64,000 bases of DNA from DASVRZ01 sp038228695 (GCA_038228695.1 JBBRPA010000011.1:8505-72504), one strand, 5' to 3'. Shown: positions 50,497 to 60,373, numbered from the stretch's first letter. Numbers and translations: made by a program. The notes: generated by a model from the letters alone, not told the origin.

Positions 50497-51055
50497 TGTG
50501 CGGCGGCTTCAGGTAAACTGGTTGCAACGGCAGCCGAGTAAACTGCCCGGCTACAATCCGTCGTCCGAGGACGGAAGCGGTTGGAATAGCAAATGACGCG
50601 GAGAAACCCTCCAAGGCATCCGGACTGAACACACCACGGTCCGCCCGAATTTTTTCTAACAATTCTGACGTGCTGCAAATCGATGGCGGTTCCATCAGAA
50701 TCCCCTCCCCGATTGACGCATACGTCCAACTGCCTCGCGCATTGAGAACCACTTGGTAATCGTCCCCAGGGTAACCTAAAAACGAGGAAATTCCGCACGC
50801 TGGAATGCTTTGCGCCAGATGCAAACCCACCGCAGCGGCAATCCCAATACGGATGCCAGAGTAGCTTCCCGGCCCGACCCCGACAAACAGCTCCTGGGCC
50901 GGCCCGAATTCCCGGATTTGCCGTTCCAAAATCGAAAACAACGGACTAACTGGCCCGCGTCCACCTGGAAACAAATCTTCGACTAACATTTCACTCCCAC
51001 GGAAGTAAGCCACGCTGGCCTGTGCCGTGGAGGTCTCAATAATCAGGCGATTCAA
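50426..51055 (-). CDS. tsaB: tRNA threonylcarbamoyladenosine biosynthesis protein TsaB
   Basis: A 209-residue ASKHA-fold protein: 'RLIIETSTAQASVAYFRGSEML', then 'SPLFSILERQIREFG.A.ELFVGVGPGSYSGIRIGIAAAVGLHLA'. With TsaD and TsaE it makes the t6A37 modification of ANN-decoding tRNAs. It overlaps the end of tsaE by 20 nt. The C-terminus ('VYLKPPHITLPNK...') runs 71 nt into livF on the opposite strand; the stop codon there is clear. Confidence 0.9.
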   Translation of the reverse strand: MNRLIIETSTAQASVAYFRGSEMLVEDLFPGGRGPVSPLFSILERQIREFGPAQELFVGVGPGSYSGIRIGIAAAVGLHLAQSIPACGISSFLGYPGDDYQVVLNARGSWTYASIGEGILMEPPSICSTSELLEKIRADRGVFSPDALEGFSASFAIPTASVLGRRIVAGQFTRLPLQPVYLKPPHITLPNKPPALRDLSEGPEMRPAK

Positions 51056-51464
51056 TCGTTACCTCCCGGTTGGTTTCGTCCAGAATCGAGATCTCAATTT
51101 TCCAGCCACCCGGCGGAAAGACCCCGGAAAAACGCGAGGCCCATTCCACGACGGTGATCCCCTCGCAAGGCAGATATTCCTCGAGTCCAGCGTCGAGAAC
51201 CTCCGCGACGGATTGCAGTCGATAGAAGTCCATGTGCACCAGCAACTGATCGGCCCAGCGATATTCGTGGACGATGGGAAACGTCGGACTGGCGACATTG
51301 TCGGGATACCCCAAGGCAGCGGCGAGCCCTTTCACGAAATGGGTCTTCCCGGCACCGAGCGGTCCGTCGATTTGAATGATCGCCCGTCGATCCAACCGGG
51401 ACGCGATGGAACCGGCCAGTTCGCCCATCGCAATTAACGAAGAAACTCGCGTTACCGTTTTCAA
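51036..51464 (-). CDS. tsaE: tRNA t6A biosynthesis ATPase TsaE
   Basis: A 142-residue P-loop ATPase: 'IIQIDGPLGAGKTHFVKGLAAALGYPDNVASPTFPIVHEYRWADQLLVHMDFYRLQSVAEVLDAGLEEYLPCEGITVVEWASRF'. I start it at TTG 51464, which overlaps the thiL stop (TTGA) and gives the usual family length; the first ATG would cut about 12 residues, and a longer frame lies inside thiL. It acts with TsaB/TsaD, and tsaB follows with a 20-nt overlap. Confidence 0.9.
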   Translation of the reverse strand: MKTVTRVSSLIAMGELAGSIASRLDRRAIIQIDGPLGAGKTHFVKGLAAALGYPDNVASPTFPIVHEYRWADQLLVHMDFYRLQSVAEVLDAGLEEYLPCEGITVVEWASRFSGVFPPGGWKIEISILDETNREVTIESPDY

Positions 51465-52354
51465 AAGTGATGAAATCCCCCGGGTTGATGCTCTTGTTGT
51501 TTCTCCTCGGGATGATCCGTAAACTCCCCGATCACACTCAGCGGCAAGTCCGGAAAATGCCGTCGCCACCGGGCGAGCAAATCCCCCAGCTTCCGCGAAT
51601 CTGCCGCGACTAACAATTCATAGTCCTCCCCGTCCTGCATGGCCCCTTGCAAGGTCGCCCCCCTCCGAATGGGAACGGATTTGAGAAAGATCCGATGGAA
51701 CACTCCACTCGACTGGGCCATTCGCGGTAGGTCCGCCGCCAGTCCATCGCTTAGATCCATCATCGCATGAACCAGACCGCTTTGACCGAGCCACCGCCCC
51801 TCAGCAACGCGAGGTTGAAATTTGAGATGCCATCCCTTAATCGAACCACCAAGGCATCCCGTCACCAAGATCGCATCACCGGCCCGTGCCCCGGAGCGGA
51901 GGAGTGCTTTGCGTCGTTCGACCCTCCCGGTCAGGCTGACGGTAATGAATAACGGACCCGTGGTCCGGACCGTTTCGCCACCGACAATATCCACGTTGTA
52001 ATGAGCGGCCGCCCGGGCAATGCCGCCATAGAGCTTTTTTACCCAAGCCACGCTGGTATCCGCGCTGAGCCCGAGCGTAATCAATCCGTGCTGTGGTTCG
52101 CCACCCATCGATGCCACATCACTAATGGCGCGGCACAGCGCCTTCCATCCGACCTGACCGGGCGGGGCTTTCGATTCAAAATGGATTCCCTCCACCACGC
52201 TATCAGTCTTCAGTAGTTGATCCCATTTGGAACCGGCTTGCGAAATCACGGAGCAATCGTCCCCCGGTCCCACCACGACCTCCGGCCGCGACTGAGTTAG
52301 CAGTTTGGTTAGTTCTGAAACGAGCCGATCCTCGCCATAGCCACGCAGTTTCAT
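51461..52354 (-). CDS. thiL: Thiamine-monophosphate kinase
   Basis: A 297-residue kinase making thiamine pyrophosphate from TMP: 'EDRLVSELTKLL', 'VVVGPGDDCSVI', 'LLKTDSVVEGIHFESKAPPGQVGWKALCRAISDVASMGGEPQHGLITLGLSADTS', 'GGETVRT.GPLFITVSLTGRV' and 'HAMMDLSDGLAADLPRMA'. It overlaps the CPBP gene upstream by 4 nt and the tsaE start downstream. Confidence 0.95.
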   Translation of the reverse strand: MKLRGYGEDRLVSELTKLLTQSRPEVVVGPGDDCSVISQAGSKWDQLLKTDSVVEGIHFESKAPPGQVGWKALCRAISDVASMGGEPQHGLITLGLSADTSVAWVKKLYGGIARAAAHYNVDIVGGETVRTTGPLFITVSLTGRVERRKALLRSGARAGDAILVTGCLGGSIKGWHLKFQPRVAEGRWLGQSGLVHAMMDLSDGLAADLPRMAQSSGVFHRIFLKSVPIRRGATLQGAMQDGEDYELLVAADSRKLGDLLARWRRHFPDLPLSVIGEFTDHPEEKQQEHQPGGFHHF

Positions 52355-53115
52355 GATTTCCCCGTGAGTAAAATGAAGAGCAGGCTCACCGCATTGAAAG
52401 TGGCGTGCATTGCTATGCTAACTAAAAGGCTACCGGTGACTTCCAGTCCGGCAACAAGCGCAAAGGACAGCAGCGTCAGCGGGAGGAAGGTTGGCAGATT
52501 TCCATGGATCGATGCGAAAAGGACCGAAATAAAGAACATGGCGGACAACTTTCCAAAATATCCCCGTAAGATGCGGTAAAGCAATCCGCGAAACACTACT
52601 TCCTCCACCACAGGCGCAACCACCACGGCCATAAACGCCAGCATCAGCCGGGCCTGCAGCGACGTGGTCGTTTGGAAAAACTTTACCGCCTCCTGTTCGT
52701 CAGAAGATCCTTGGCTCATCCGATCCGCCAGAATGCCGATGAAAGGCAGAATCCCGAGCATGAGCAGCGACCCGATCCCAAGTGATTTCCACCATGGCTG
52801 AGGTCGAACCCCGAAAAATTCGCTAAGCGGGATTTGTCGAAACGCGACGTAACCGAGCATCGCTGCGCCAAAGAAGAGTTGTGTAACGATGCTGCCTGAG
52901 ATGTCCTTTTCGGTGTAAGGCTTGGGAGTGCTCGCGAAAAGCCCCCAAGCAAGGTAACCAAAGAGAGACGAAAGTGCGAAAGCTAGAACGATATCTCTAA
53001 CATCAAACCATTCGGATTCCGGGAACACACCCGGGCGGGAAAACGCGCGACGGAGAAGAGCGAAAAAGATGATCCCGCTGAAAAGGCCCAGCGCAATTTG
53101 CAGAGCGGTGAGCAC
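52351..53115 (-). CDS. CPBP family intramembrane metalloprotease
   Basis: A 254-residue membrane protein with about seven hydrophobic helices. The C-terminal half carries the Abi/CPBP motifs: 'VVAPVVEEVVFRGLLYRILRGYFG' (EExxxR), 'FASIHGN' and 'SIAMHATFNAVSLL'. These proteases cleave within the membrane, and the substrate is unknown. It lies between sppA and thiL in the same tight operon. Confidence 0.9.
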   Translation of the reverse strand: MLTALQIALGLFSGIIFFALLRRAFSRPGVFPESEWFDVRDIVLAFALSSLFGYLAWGLFASTPKPYTEKDISGSIVTQLFFGAAMLGYVAFRQIPLSEFFGVRPQPWWKSLGIGSLLMLGILPFIGILADRMSQGSSDEQEAVKFFQTTTSLQARLMLAFMAVVVAPVVEEVVFRGLLYRILRGYFGKLSAMFFISVLFASIHGNLPTFLPLTLLSFALVAGLEVTGSLLVSIAMHATFNAVSLLFILLTGKS

Positions 53116-53127
53116 AATTTCGTTTGG

Positions 53128-54153
53128 TTAGGGAAGGTAGAACGACGGCAGTAGATAAAACCGCCCAGCTTCGAGCCGCGGTAGAATGCCTTGATCGAAA
53201 GACAACTCCACCTTGTTTGCCGCGCGGGAGTCCGCTCCGAAGTTGCGGAACAAACTATTTATCCGGAATTCCGCCTTGTATTCCACCACGGCTGCATCGG
53301 GCGCATTGGCCAGTTCGCGGGCTTTTTTGTAGGCATCCTCAACGTAGCCAGTCGCGTTGATCAAATTCATACCCACAGCATCGCGTCCCGAGATGATCCG
53401 TCCGTCGGCAATGTTAGTGCGAAGATAGCCTTCTTGGATTTTTCGCTCACGAGCGACAATTCCGACAAACTTGTCGTAAGTTTGCATGACCATCGCCTGG
53501 ATATACGCTTTTTCTTCATCGGTCATGTCTCGGCTGCCACTCAGGATGTCTTTGAACTGACCGCTTTTGAAGACCACTGATTCCACGCCGATTTTTCCAA
53601 ACAGATCTTTGTATTTCAGCGCGTGCATGATCACGCCGATACTCCCGGTGATGGTAGTTTCATTAGCCATCAGATAATCTCCGCCGCAGGCAATGTAATA
53701 GCCGCCAGAGGCTGCAACTGAGCCCATGTAAACAATCACTTTTTTCTTGGCCCGCGCAGCGCAGACTTCGTTGTAAATCACATCCGAAGCCGTCACTTCA
53801 CCGCCGGGTGAATCGATGTTCAGAACGATAGCCCGAATGTGTGGATCCTCCGCGGCTTGGCGTAATCCGGCTTTCAAATCGTCCACCATCGAACCAGTAA
53901 GTCGCCCGGTGGCGGAGGAGCTAATGATCCCGCTCAGTTCGATTACGGCAATGCGATCGTTTGAATTGTTTTTGGCGTTTTCGATGACATTTTCGTCGAA
54001 CGTTGGCAAATCAGAATCCATCCTCGATTTGATCGATCCTGAAGCCAGCGAACTCCCGAGTTTCGAGGAGAATAGCCCCACGTTAACCAGCAAACTGGCG
54101 CATAAAGCGAGAAAGAGGAATAGCGCAAGACAGCCGGATTTTTTATTGCTCAT
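53128..54153 (-). CDS. sppA: Signal peptide peptidase SppA (S49 family)
   Basis: A 341-residue membrane-anchored serine protease starting at 'MSNKKSGCLALFLFLALCASLLVNVGLF' (54153), where the hydrophobic segment is the anchor. The S49 core has 'IAVIELSGIISSS', 'AIVLNIDSPGGEVTASDVIYNEV', nucleophile Ser in 'YMGSVAASGGYYIACGGDYLMANETTITGSIGVI' and the C-terminal 'GRIISGRDAVGMNLINATGYVEDAYKKA'. Only one S49 domain is present (short form, as in Bacillus SppA). It degrades released signal peptides. Confidence 0.93.
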   Translation of the reverse strand: MSNKKSGCLALFLFLALCASLLVNVGLFSSKLGSSLASGSIKSRMDSDLPTFDENVIENAKNNSNDRIAVIELSGIISSSATGRLTGSMVDDLKAGLRQAAEDPHIRAIVLNIDSPGGEVTASDVIYNEVCAARAKKKVIVYMGSVAASGGYYIACGGDYLMANETTITGSIGVIMHALKYKDLFGKIGVESVVFKSGQFKDILSGSRDMTDEEKAYIQAMVMQTYDKFVGIVARERKIQEGYLRTNIADGRIISGRDAVGMNLINATGYVEDAYKKARELANAPDAAVVEYKAEFRINSLFRNFGADSRAANKVELSFDQGILPRLEAGRFYLLPSFYLP

Positions 54154-54203
54154 ATTGGCGGGCAATCTGGCGGAGAAGTCGCCTCGCGACAAGTCGGGAT
54201 TTT

Positions 54204-55679
54204 TCAGTCCAACCCAGCGCGCAAATCCGAAAAAGCCTGCCCGAGGAACGCGGAGAGATCGGTCGGCAGGAGTGATTCTTGACTCTGCCCTCCGATGCGA
54301 ATCGCCAATTCCGCCGCACGCCCGCAGACCCATGCTCCCACTCGGGCCGCGTCACGGGTGGTCAACCCCTGCGCGATCAGGGCCGCGCACACCCCAGTCA
54401 GCGTGTCGCCCATTCCTCCCGTGGCCATACCTGGGTGGCCCGTGATGTTGTAGCTGAGAGGATATCCATCGCCGGCGACCACGGTGCGGGCTCCTTTCAG
54501 AAGCAAAGTCATTTTCTCGTGGTCCGGCTGGGAGACGAAAGCGGCGGCCCATTCTGCGCGGCTGCGGTTTTCCCTCGGAAATAGGCGTTCCATCTCCCCA
54601 GGATGCGGAGTCAACAGCAGCGGTCCGGACAATTTCCTCAGCCGATCCATGTCTCCGGCAACGATGCTGAGGGCGCCTGCGTCGAGCACCATCGGCACGC
54701 GCGCCGCCTCCAGCAGGGTCCAAACTGGCTCGGTCCACTCCGTAGCCAAGCCCGGACCGACCGCGAGCACGTCCATCGTGCCGAGAGCCACCGCGCCGAG
54801 GTCCGTCCATGGTCGGGCCATCACCTCCGGCGGCAGCATCGGGGCCAGCGTCGGATAAATTTCCGGAGGGCAAAAGAGCGAAACCAAGCCCGCCCCACCT
54901 CGAAGTGCTCCGAACGCCGCAAGCACGGCCGCGCCCGCCGTTCCTGCGCTTCCCGCTACCACGGTCACTCGCCCACAATTTCCCTTATGAATATCGAACG
55001 CACGGGGCGGCAGCAGCGCGCCGAGATTTTCTGCGGTCGCAATTTCACCGTCCACTTGCTCGGTCATCCGCCGGGACAACTCAGACAGTGGCAGCACCGA
55101 AATACGTCCGACAAAATGGGTCGCCTCATCGGTTAGCAAGACATCCTTGGCAAACCCGGCGGTCAGTGTGTGATCAGCCACCACGCATCCGTAGGTTCCC
55201 AGACCGCTCGGCAAATCGAGCGCAAAGACCTCCGCTCCTCTCGCCCGCAACGACGCCATCTCACGGATCATCTCCGGCATTGGCGCCCGCAATTCGCCTT
55301 TCGCGCCGATCCCAAGCAATCCGTCCACCACCACCGAGGGCCGGCGCGCATTTCGGAGTCTCTGGGGGCGAACCGATTCGGCAGGCCATTCCGCTGCTGC
55401 CCTCCGTTCCAATTCCGACATCTCCCCGGCGGAAAACGGACAGGTCACCTCGACCGACCAACCGGCCCGAGCCAGTCGCCCGGCCACCAGCCAAGCATCG
55501 CCCCCATTGTTTCCTTTTCCGGCAAAAACCCGACAAACCGCCGGGGCGGGATAACGCGCAAGAATCGCGTCCGCTGCTTTTGCCGCCACTTCCTGCATGA
55601 GCGCCCAGGCATCGACGCCCTCGGCGAACGCCCGTTGCTCCAGCGCGATCATTTGAGGAATGGAAAGAACAGAGTTCAT
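54204..55679 (-). CDS. nnr: Bifunctional NAD(P)H-hydrate epimerase / dehydratase
   Basis: A 491-residue fusion that repairs damaged NAD(P)HX. The N-terminal YjeF/NnrE epimerase part (about 1-210) has 'VCRVFAGKGNNGGDAWLVAGRLARAGWSV' and 'VVVDGLLGIGAKGELRAPM'. The C-terminal NnrD dehydratase part has 'GNCGRVTVVAGSAGTAGAAVLAAFGALRGGAGLVSLF', 'LLTPHPGEMERLF' and the catalytic 'NITGHPGMATGGMGDTLTGVCAALIAQG'. It is the first gene of the minus-strand operon that continues with sppA. Confidence 0.95.
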   Translation of the reverse strand: MNSVLSIPQMIALEQRAFAEGVDAWALMQEVAAKAADAILARYPAPAVCRVFAGKGNNGGDAWLVAGRLARAGWSVEVTCPFSAGEMSELERRAAAEWPAESVRPQRLRNARRPSVVVDGLLGIGAKGELRAPMPEMIREMASLRARGAEVFALDLPSGLGTYGCVVADHTLTAGFAKDVLLTDEATHFVGRISVLPLSELSRRMTEQVDGEIATAENLGALLPPRAFDIHKGNCGRVTVVAGSAGTAGAAVLAAFGALRGGAGLVSLFCPPEIYPTLAPMLPPEVMARPWTDLGAVALGTMDVLAVGPGLATEWTEPVWTLLEAARVPMVLDAGALSIVAGDMDRLRKLSGPLLLTPHPGEMERLFPRENRSRAEWAAAFVSQPDHEKMTLLLKGARTVVAGDGYPLSYNITGHPGMATGGMGDTLTGVCAALIAQGLTTRDAARVGAWVCGRAAELAIRIGGQSQESLLPTDLSAFLGQAFSDLRAGLD

Positions 55680-55688
55680 GGGAGAAAA

Positions 55689-55762
55689 TGCGCCCAGCAG
55701 GACTCGAACCTGCGACCATCGGATTAGAAATCCGGTGCTCTATCCAACTGAGCTATGAGCGC
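55689..55762 (-). tRNA. tRNA-Arg(TCT)
   Basis: Read on the minus strand: acceptor stem GCGCTCA/TGGGCGC with one G-U-type pair, D-arm with 'AGCTCAGTTGGATAGAGC', anticodon loop TTTCTAA (anticodon TCT) and T-arm GCAGG-TTCGAGT-CCTGC. The anticodon stem is CCGGA/TCCGA with a C-A mismatch at its top. CCA is not encoded. It lies 10 nt upstream of the nnr start. Confidence 0.9.
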
Positions 55763-55826
55763 GTAAGATTTCGCAGCAATATGGCCACCGTCCAAAATCC
55801 GCGCAAGCAGTTTAAGCAACCGGGCC

Positions 55827-58800
55827 TCAATGGAAATCGTGCGAGAGCTGGACAGGCAGCCCGGTCCGCAGCGGTTCGATTTTGCAGGCTTTGACGTGAA
55901 TGACATTCTCGTGATTTTGCAAAACGCCCTCGATCATCAAAACGGGCTCCTCGGAAATGGTTAGGCGCAGGTGCTCGAAAAGTTGCGGGGTGACAATCGC
56001 ATTAGCGATGCCGGTCTCGTCTTCCAAGCTCAGAAAGACAAACCCTTTGGCTGTGCCGGGGCGCTGACGGCAGACAACTTGACCCGCGATGCGAAGGAGC
56101 GTGCCGGTTTTTGCGGAAGGTAAATCTGAAGCGCGCCAGATATCCGGCAGACTGTCACGCAGTAACGCCATCGGATGCGGCCCGGTGGTCACTCCGGTGC
56201 TGTCGAAGTCCGCCTGCAAACGTTCCGCGGCCTTCATTCTCGCCAGCGGCAGCGGCGTCTCATCTTCCAACTCCGCAAACAAATCGTCCTGCTCGCGGGT
56301 CACTTCCACTTTCCACTGCGCATCGCGCCGATGTTCGGCGAGCCCATTGAGCGCTCCCGCCTTGGCTAGCAGGCGGAGCGGGATTTTTCCTAGGCCGGTG
56401 CGCAGTTGAAACTCGGCCAGCGAGACAAACTCGCCGCGCCCACGCTCACTCACAATCCTACGCCCATCCTCCGAAGCCAGCCCTTTCACAAAGCACAGGC
56501 CGAGGCGGACTGAATCATCCTCATTTACCGTGCAGAGCCATTCGGATGTTAGCACCAAAACCGGACGAATCCTTACCCCGTGGCGCCGCGCGTCCTCGAG
56601 CAGCGTGGCTGATGAGTAAAAACCCATCGGCTGGTTGTTGAGTAGGCCAGTAAGAAACTCCGGCGTGCGATGCACTTTCATCCAGCAACTCGCATAAGCG
56701 ATCAACGCAAAAGAGATTGCGTGACTCTCGGGAAAACCATAAACGGCGAACGATTGCACCGCTTTGGTCACGCTCTCGATCACCTCCGGAAGAATCCCGT
56801 TCCGCTCCATGCCGGCGCGTAGTTTCACACAGACTTTGTTCATTTTTTCCTGCGAACGATGAAAGCTGAGGGCGCGGCGCAATTCCTCCGCCTCGCTGCC
56901 GGTGAAGTCCGCCATGACCATGGAAATCTTCAGTAGTTGCTCCTGAAAAAGAGGCACACCGAGCGTGCGCTCTAGCACTGGGCGAAGACGTTCGTCAAAA
57001 TAAGTCACGGGCTGGCGTCCGGCCCGGCGCTCGAGATACGGATGGAGCATGTCGCCTTGAATCGGACCGGGGCGAATGATCGCCACTTCAACAACGACAT
57101 CGTAAAATTTCTTCGGCAGCATTCGTGGCAGCGTTGCCATTTGCGCGCGACTCTCAATTTGAAACACCCCGATCGTGTCCGCCCGGCACATCAAATCGTA
57201 AGTCGCCGCATCATCCTTCGGTATCGCCGCGAGATCGACCGGACGCCCACGCGCGGCACAAAGTTCTAGGCTGTCCTGCATCGCCGCCATCATGCCGAGT
57301 CCTAACAAATCGACCTTAATGATTCCCATATCCTCGCAATCATCCTTGTCCCATTGCGCGACGACACGGCCCGGCATGCTAGCGTTTTCGAGGGGAACGA
57401 CTGTGTCCAGCTTTCCCTGGCAGATAATCATCCCGCCCGAATGCTGACCGAGGTGCCGCGGCAATCCGTAAATGGATTGGTAGAGCCTCATCGCCGTCCG
57501 ACTACGGGGTTGGTCGATGGAAAGTCCGGCCCGGGTAATCTGATCTTCCAATTCCAAGGTGTGTCGAAAATCGCCACTAGCAAAAAGACGCGAGAACCGG
57601 TCAATCACATCCGGAGGAAAATTCAGCGCCTTGCCGATCTCGCGCATGGCAGATTTTCCGCGATAAGTGATCACGTTAGCCGTCATCGCCGCACCATGTT
57701 TTCCGTAGCGTTGATAAACTTCCTGGATCACTCGCTCGCGACGCTCACCGCTGGGCAAATCAATGTCGATGTCCGGCCACGACTTGCGACCCTCGCTTAG
57801 GAAACGCTCGAAAAGCAGATTACAGGCGATCGGATCGCAGGCGGTGATGCCGAGTGAATAGCAGACCACGCTGTTCGCCGCACTGCCCCGGCCTTGGCAG
57901 AGAATGTTGCTCTCCGTGCAGAAATTGACGAGGTCCCAGACGATAAGGAAGTATCCAGAGAAACCTAACTTCACGATCAAATCCAACTCGCGTTTCAGCT
58001 GGGCGTGGACTCGCTGGCTAAGGTGCGAGTAGCGCGAGCGCGCTCCGGCCAGAGTGACCTTGCGGAGGAAAACGTCCATCTCCCCGCGGCTCATACCCTG
58101 ATAGGAGGGAAATTCGTAGCCGAGATTCTCGAGGGAAAATTCCAACCGTTCCGCCAGTCGTGCGGTGTTAGTAATCGCCTCGGGCTGATCGCGGAAAAGT
58201 TCGGTCATTTCCGCTGCCGATTTGAGATGTCGCTCCGCGTTCACCGTCAGTTTTTTTCCCGCCGCATCGAGATGAGTGTGCTGCCTAACGCAAGTGAGCA
58301 CATCGAGCACCTCGCGTTCCGACCGGGTGGCATGAAGCACGCCGTTGGTAGCTAGCAGAGGAAGATTTTTCACAGCCGCCAAATCCACGAGGCAATCATT
58401 GATCATTTCTTCGCCCCGACGCCGATGCCGTTGGATTTCGATGAAGACATTCTCGTTTCCAAAGGTGTTAGTTATTTTTTTCAGGAAATGATCAGCGGCG
58501 GCAGAGTCATCGCGTTCCAAGAACCGGCGGAGCGCTCCCTCCTCATCACCGGTCAGGGCCACCAGTCCTCCGGCGTATTCCTCCAATTCCGCCCATTGCA
58601 CCGGTGCGGAGTGTTTGGTGCCGCGCAACTTGGCCCGAGTGATGAGTTGGCAGAGATTTTGATAACCTTTGCGCGTCGCAACGAGCACCGGGAGCACGCT
58701 GCCGTCCTCCAAGGTGAGCTCCGCTCCGACGATAGCTTTGATGCCCGCCTCGCGAGCCGCTTTGTGCGCCCGGGCCGTGCCGTAAACGCCATCGCGGTCG

Positions 58801-58922
58801 CACACGGCCAGCGCGGGCAAATTCAGCGCGGCCGCCTCTTCAACAAGTTTTTCCGGATGCGAAGCGCCGCGCAAAAAACTGAACGCACTCCGCGCATGCA
58901 GTTCAACATAAGCCGGTGTCAT
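55827..58922 (-). CDS. dnaE2: Error-prone DNA polymerase DnaE2
   Basis: A 1031-residue C-family polymerase used for translesion synthesis. The start at 58922 ('MTPAYVELHARSAFSFLRGASHPEKLVEEA') is the family N-terminus with the PHP domain; the upstream open frame lies inside imuB. The polymerase active site has 'GRGSAANS' (about 345-352) and 'SWPDIDIDLPSGERR' with the catalytic Asp pair at about 384-388. The C-terminal part has an OB fold ('LRIAGQVVCRQRPGTAKGFVFLSLEDETG'). It overlaps imuB by 20 nt and would work with ImuA, ImuB and the DnaN clamp in damage-induced mutagenesis. Confidence 0.95.
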   Translation of the reverse strand: MTPAYVELHARSAFSFLRGASHPEKLVEEAAALNLPALAVCDRDGVYGTARAHKAAREAGIKAIVGAELTLEDGSVLPVLVATRKGYQNLCQLITRAKLRGTKHSAPVQWAELEEYAGGLVALTGDEEGALRRFLERDDSAAADHFLKKITNTFGNENVFIEIQRHRRRGEEMINDCLVDLAAVKNLPLLATNGVLHATRSEREVLDVLTCVRQHTHLDAAGKKLTVNAERHLKSAAEMTELFRDQPEAITNTARLAERLEFSLENLGYEFPSYQGMSRGEMDVFLRKVTLAGARSRYSHLSQRVHAQLKRELDLIVKLGFSGYFLIVWDLVNFCTESNILCQGRGSAANSVVCYSLGITACDPIACNLLFERFLSEGRKSWPDIDIDLPSGERRERVIQEVYQRYGKHGAAMTANVITYRGKSAMREIGKALNFPPDVIDRFSRLFASGDFRHTLELEDQITRAGLSIDQPRSRTAMRLYQSIYGLPRHLGQHSGGMIICQGKLDTVVPLENASMPGRVVAQWDKDDCEDMGIIKVDLLGLGMMAAMQDSLELCAARGRPVDLAAIPKDDAATYDLMCRADTIGVFQIESRAQMATLPRMLPKKFYDVVVEVAIIRPGPIQGDMLHPYLERRAGRQPVTYFDERLRPVLERTLGVPLFQEQLLKISMVMADFTGSEAEELRRALSFHRSQEKMNKVCVKLRAGMERNGILPEVIESVTKAVQSFAVYGFPESHAISFALIAYASCWMKVHRTPEFLTGLLNNQPMGFYSSATLLEDARRHGVRIRPVLVLTSEWLCTVNEDDSVRLGLCFVKGLASEDGRRIVSERGRGEFVSLAEFQLRTGLGKIPLRLLAKAGALNGLAEHRRDAQWKVEVTREQDDLFAELEDETPLPLARMKAAERLQADFDSTGVTTGPHPMALLRDSLPDIWRASDLPSAKTGTLLRIAGQVVCRQRPGTAKGFVFLSLEDETGIANAIVTPQLFEHLRLTISEEPVLMIEGVLQNHENVIHVKACKIEPLRTGLPVQLSHDFH

Positions 58923-60369
58923 AACATCCCTCGACGCTCCATTCGTTTTCCTGCCGGCAAATGCGATAGAGTCCAGCGCGGGCCACTTCCACGTCCCACT
59001 CCTCGCGCTGCCAGATTTTTTCATCCCACCAATCGCCTCCCGAACGATACGGCCCGAGGGCGTCAAGGATCGGACCATTAACCACGGCGGAACTAACAAA
59101 CTCTGGCGATCGATCGCGCTGACGAATGTTAGCTGCGACCGGCGGCCGATAACGGCGCAAAGGCAGGCCGACTGCGCACACGGCAACCGTCGTTTCCCCA
59201 CGCAACTCGTGAAAGCACGGCTCCTGAATTCGAAAACTATCCGGGTGATGGGTGTCCTCGGGACAACCAATGCCCGCGTGGCCGGGACCGACCAGCGCAA
59301 TCAGACGGGCCATCGTCTCGCCGAAGCGATTCGGATCGCGCAACGGATTTTCAAAAAGCCGCAGTTGGTTGTGATCTGCCCGGATCGGCTCCATCGTTAG
59401 TCGCACTCCGACAGGTCGCTGCTCGAGGTGCAAATCCTCGAGGTGCGTATCGAGTATCCGGAACAATACCTCCGTCTCGCAAGTCGGCGCAGGAATGATA
59501 AAATCCCGTTCGTAATCAGAGCGATTCTCGAGGGCGAGTTGCAGGATCATACGGGCCGCCACGCGATGGACACCGTCGAGCCTGCGCGTGAGTTGATCGA
59601 GCAACCGACGTAGGACAAAAAGCAGCGGCTCCAGCGTTTCGATGCCGCATTCAAACTCGAGAAACTCGGAAAATTCTTCCGCAAGTTGCACGAGCCGGAG
59701 CGGGCGGATTTTTCTGGCAGCAGCCCGTTCGCAAAGCTGGCTAGCCTCGATGCCCAGACGACTAATCAGATCCGCCGACGGCAACTTGGTTAGCTGACCT
59801 AGCGTTTCGATGCCCCAGCCTTCCAGAATAGTTAGCAACGCCCGCGACGGTCTCATCGTGGCAATGGGCAAATCGCGCAAAAACAACTCCGGCTGTTGCA
59901 CGACTAACACTGGATTTGCGCGCCACGCCGCCAGCCAAGCGAGGTCGGGATTCGGCGCCACGCCCATCCTACTAACAAGGCTAACCCGAGCTAGGCGCGT
60001 GATGATTTCATTCCCCCAATCCGACCAATCCCGGTTTCTAACTCCGCGCAAATCCACCGTGCAAACGCCCTCCTCCGTCGCCTCGACGAGCGGGGAAATC
60101 GAGTGGGCCACCTCCAGCAGAATAGCTGCCACCGCTTGTTCCTGTACGGGCTGTCGGGATCGGATTTCTAATGCTGGACAACGCGCTAAGGCTTGCACAT
60201 CCGGCATTCCTTCCGTCACTCCGGCCGCCCGCGCCTCAGGGGTGATTTCCAAAATTCCGCCACCACTCTCTGCGGAGTGAATGATCGCGACCGGCTTTCC
60301 GCGTAGTTCCTCCCGCAAACGCAGGACTGCTTGCAAGTGGAAATCGGGCAGATGAATGGCGGCAAACAT
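58903..60369 (-). CDS. imuB: ImuB, Y-family polymerase-like mutasome protein
   Basis: A 488-residue protein of the DinB-like fold that lacks the catalytic acidic residues of true Y-family polymerases: the N-terminal 'FAAIHLPDFHLQAVLR' replaces the usual metal-binding D.D. A clear beta-clamp-binding motif QLRLF occupies residues 335-339, as needed to tether the DnaE2 mutasome to DnaN. The C-terminal part (about 400-488) contains 'PILDALGPYRSGGDWWDEKIWQREEWDVEVARAGLYRICRQ.NEWSVEGCYD', typical for ImuB. Translationally coupled to dnaE2 and 4 nt after imuA. Confidence 0.92.
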   Translation of the reverse strand: MFAAIHLPDFHLQAVLRLREELRGKPVAIIHSAESGGGILEITPEARAAGVTEGMPDVQALARCPALEIRSRQPVQEQAVAAILLEVAHSISPLVEATEEGVCTVDLRGVRNRDWSDWGNEIITRLARVSLVSRMGVAPNPDLAWLAAWRANPVLVVQQPELFLRDLPIATMRPSRALLTILEGWGIETLGQLTKLPSADLISRLGIEASQLCERAAARKIRPLRLVQLAEEFSEFLEFECGIETLEPLLFVLRRLLDQLTRRLDGVHRVAARMILQLALENRSDYERDFIIPAPTCETEVLFRILDTHLEDLHLEQRPVGVRLTMEPIRADHNQLRLFENPLRDPNRFGETMARLIALVGPGHAGIGCPEDTHHPDSFRIQEPCFHELRGETTVAVCAVGLPLRRYRPPVAANIRQRDRSPEFVSSAVVNGPILDALGPYRSGGDWWDEKIWQREEWDVEVARAGLYRICRQENEWSVEGCYDTGLC

Positions 60370-60373
60370 GAGA

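Noticed and set aside
58923..59300. N-terminal extension of DnaE2 by 126 codons
   Set aside because: It lies inside imuB on the same strand and has no PHP-domain similarity; ATG 58922 gives the conserved DnaE2 N-terminus.
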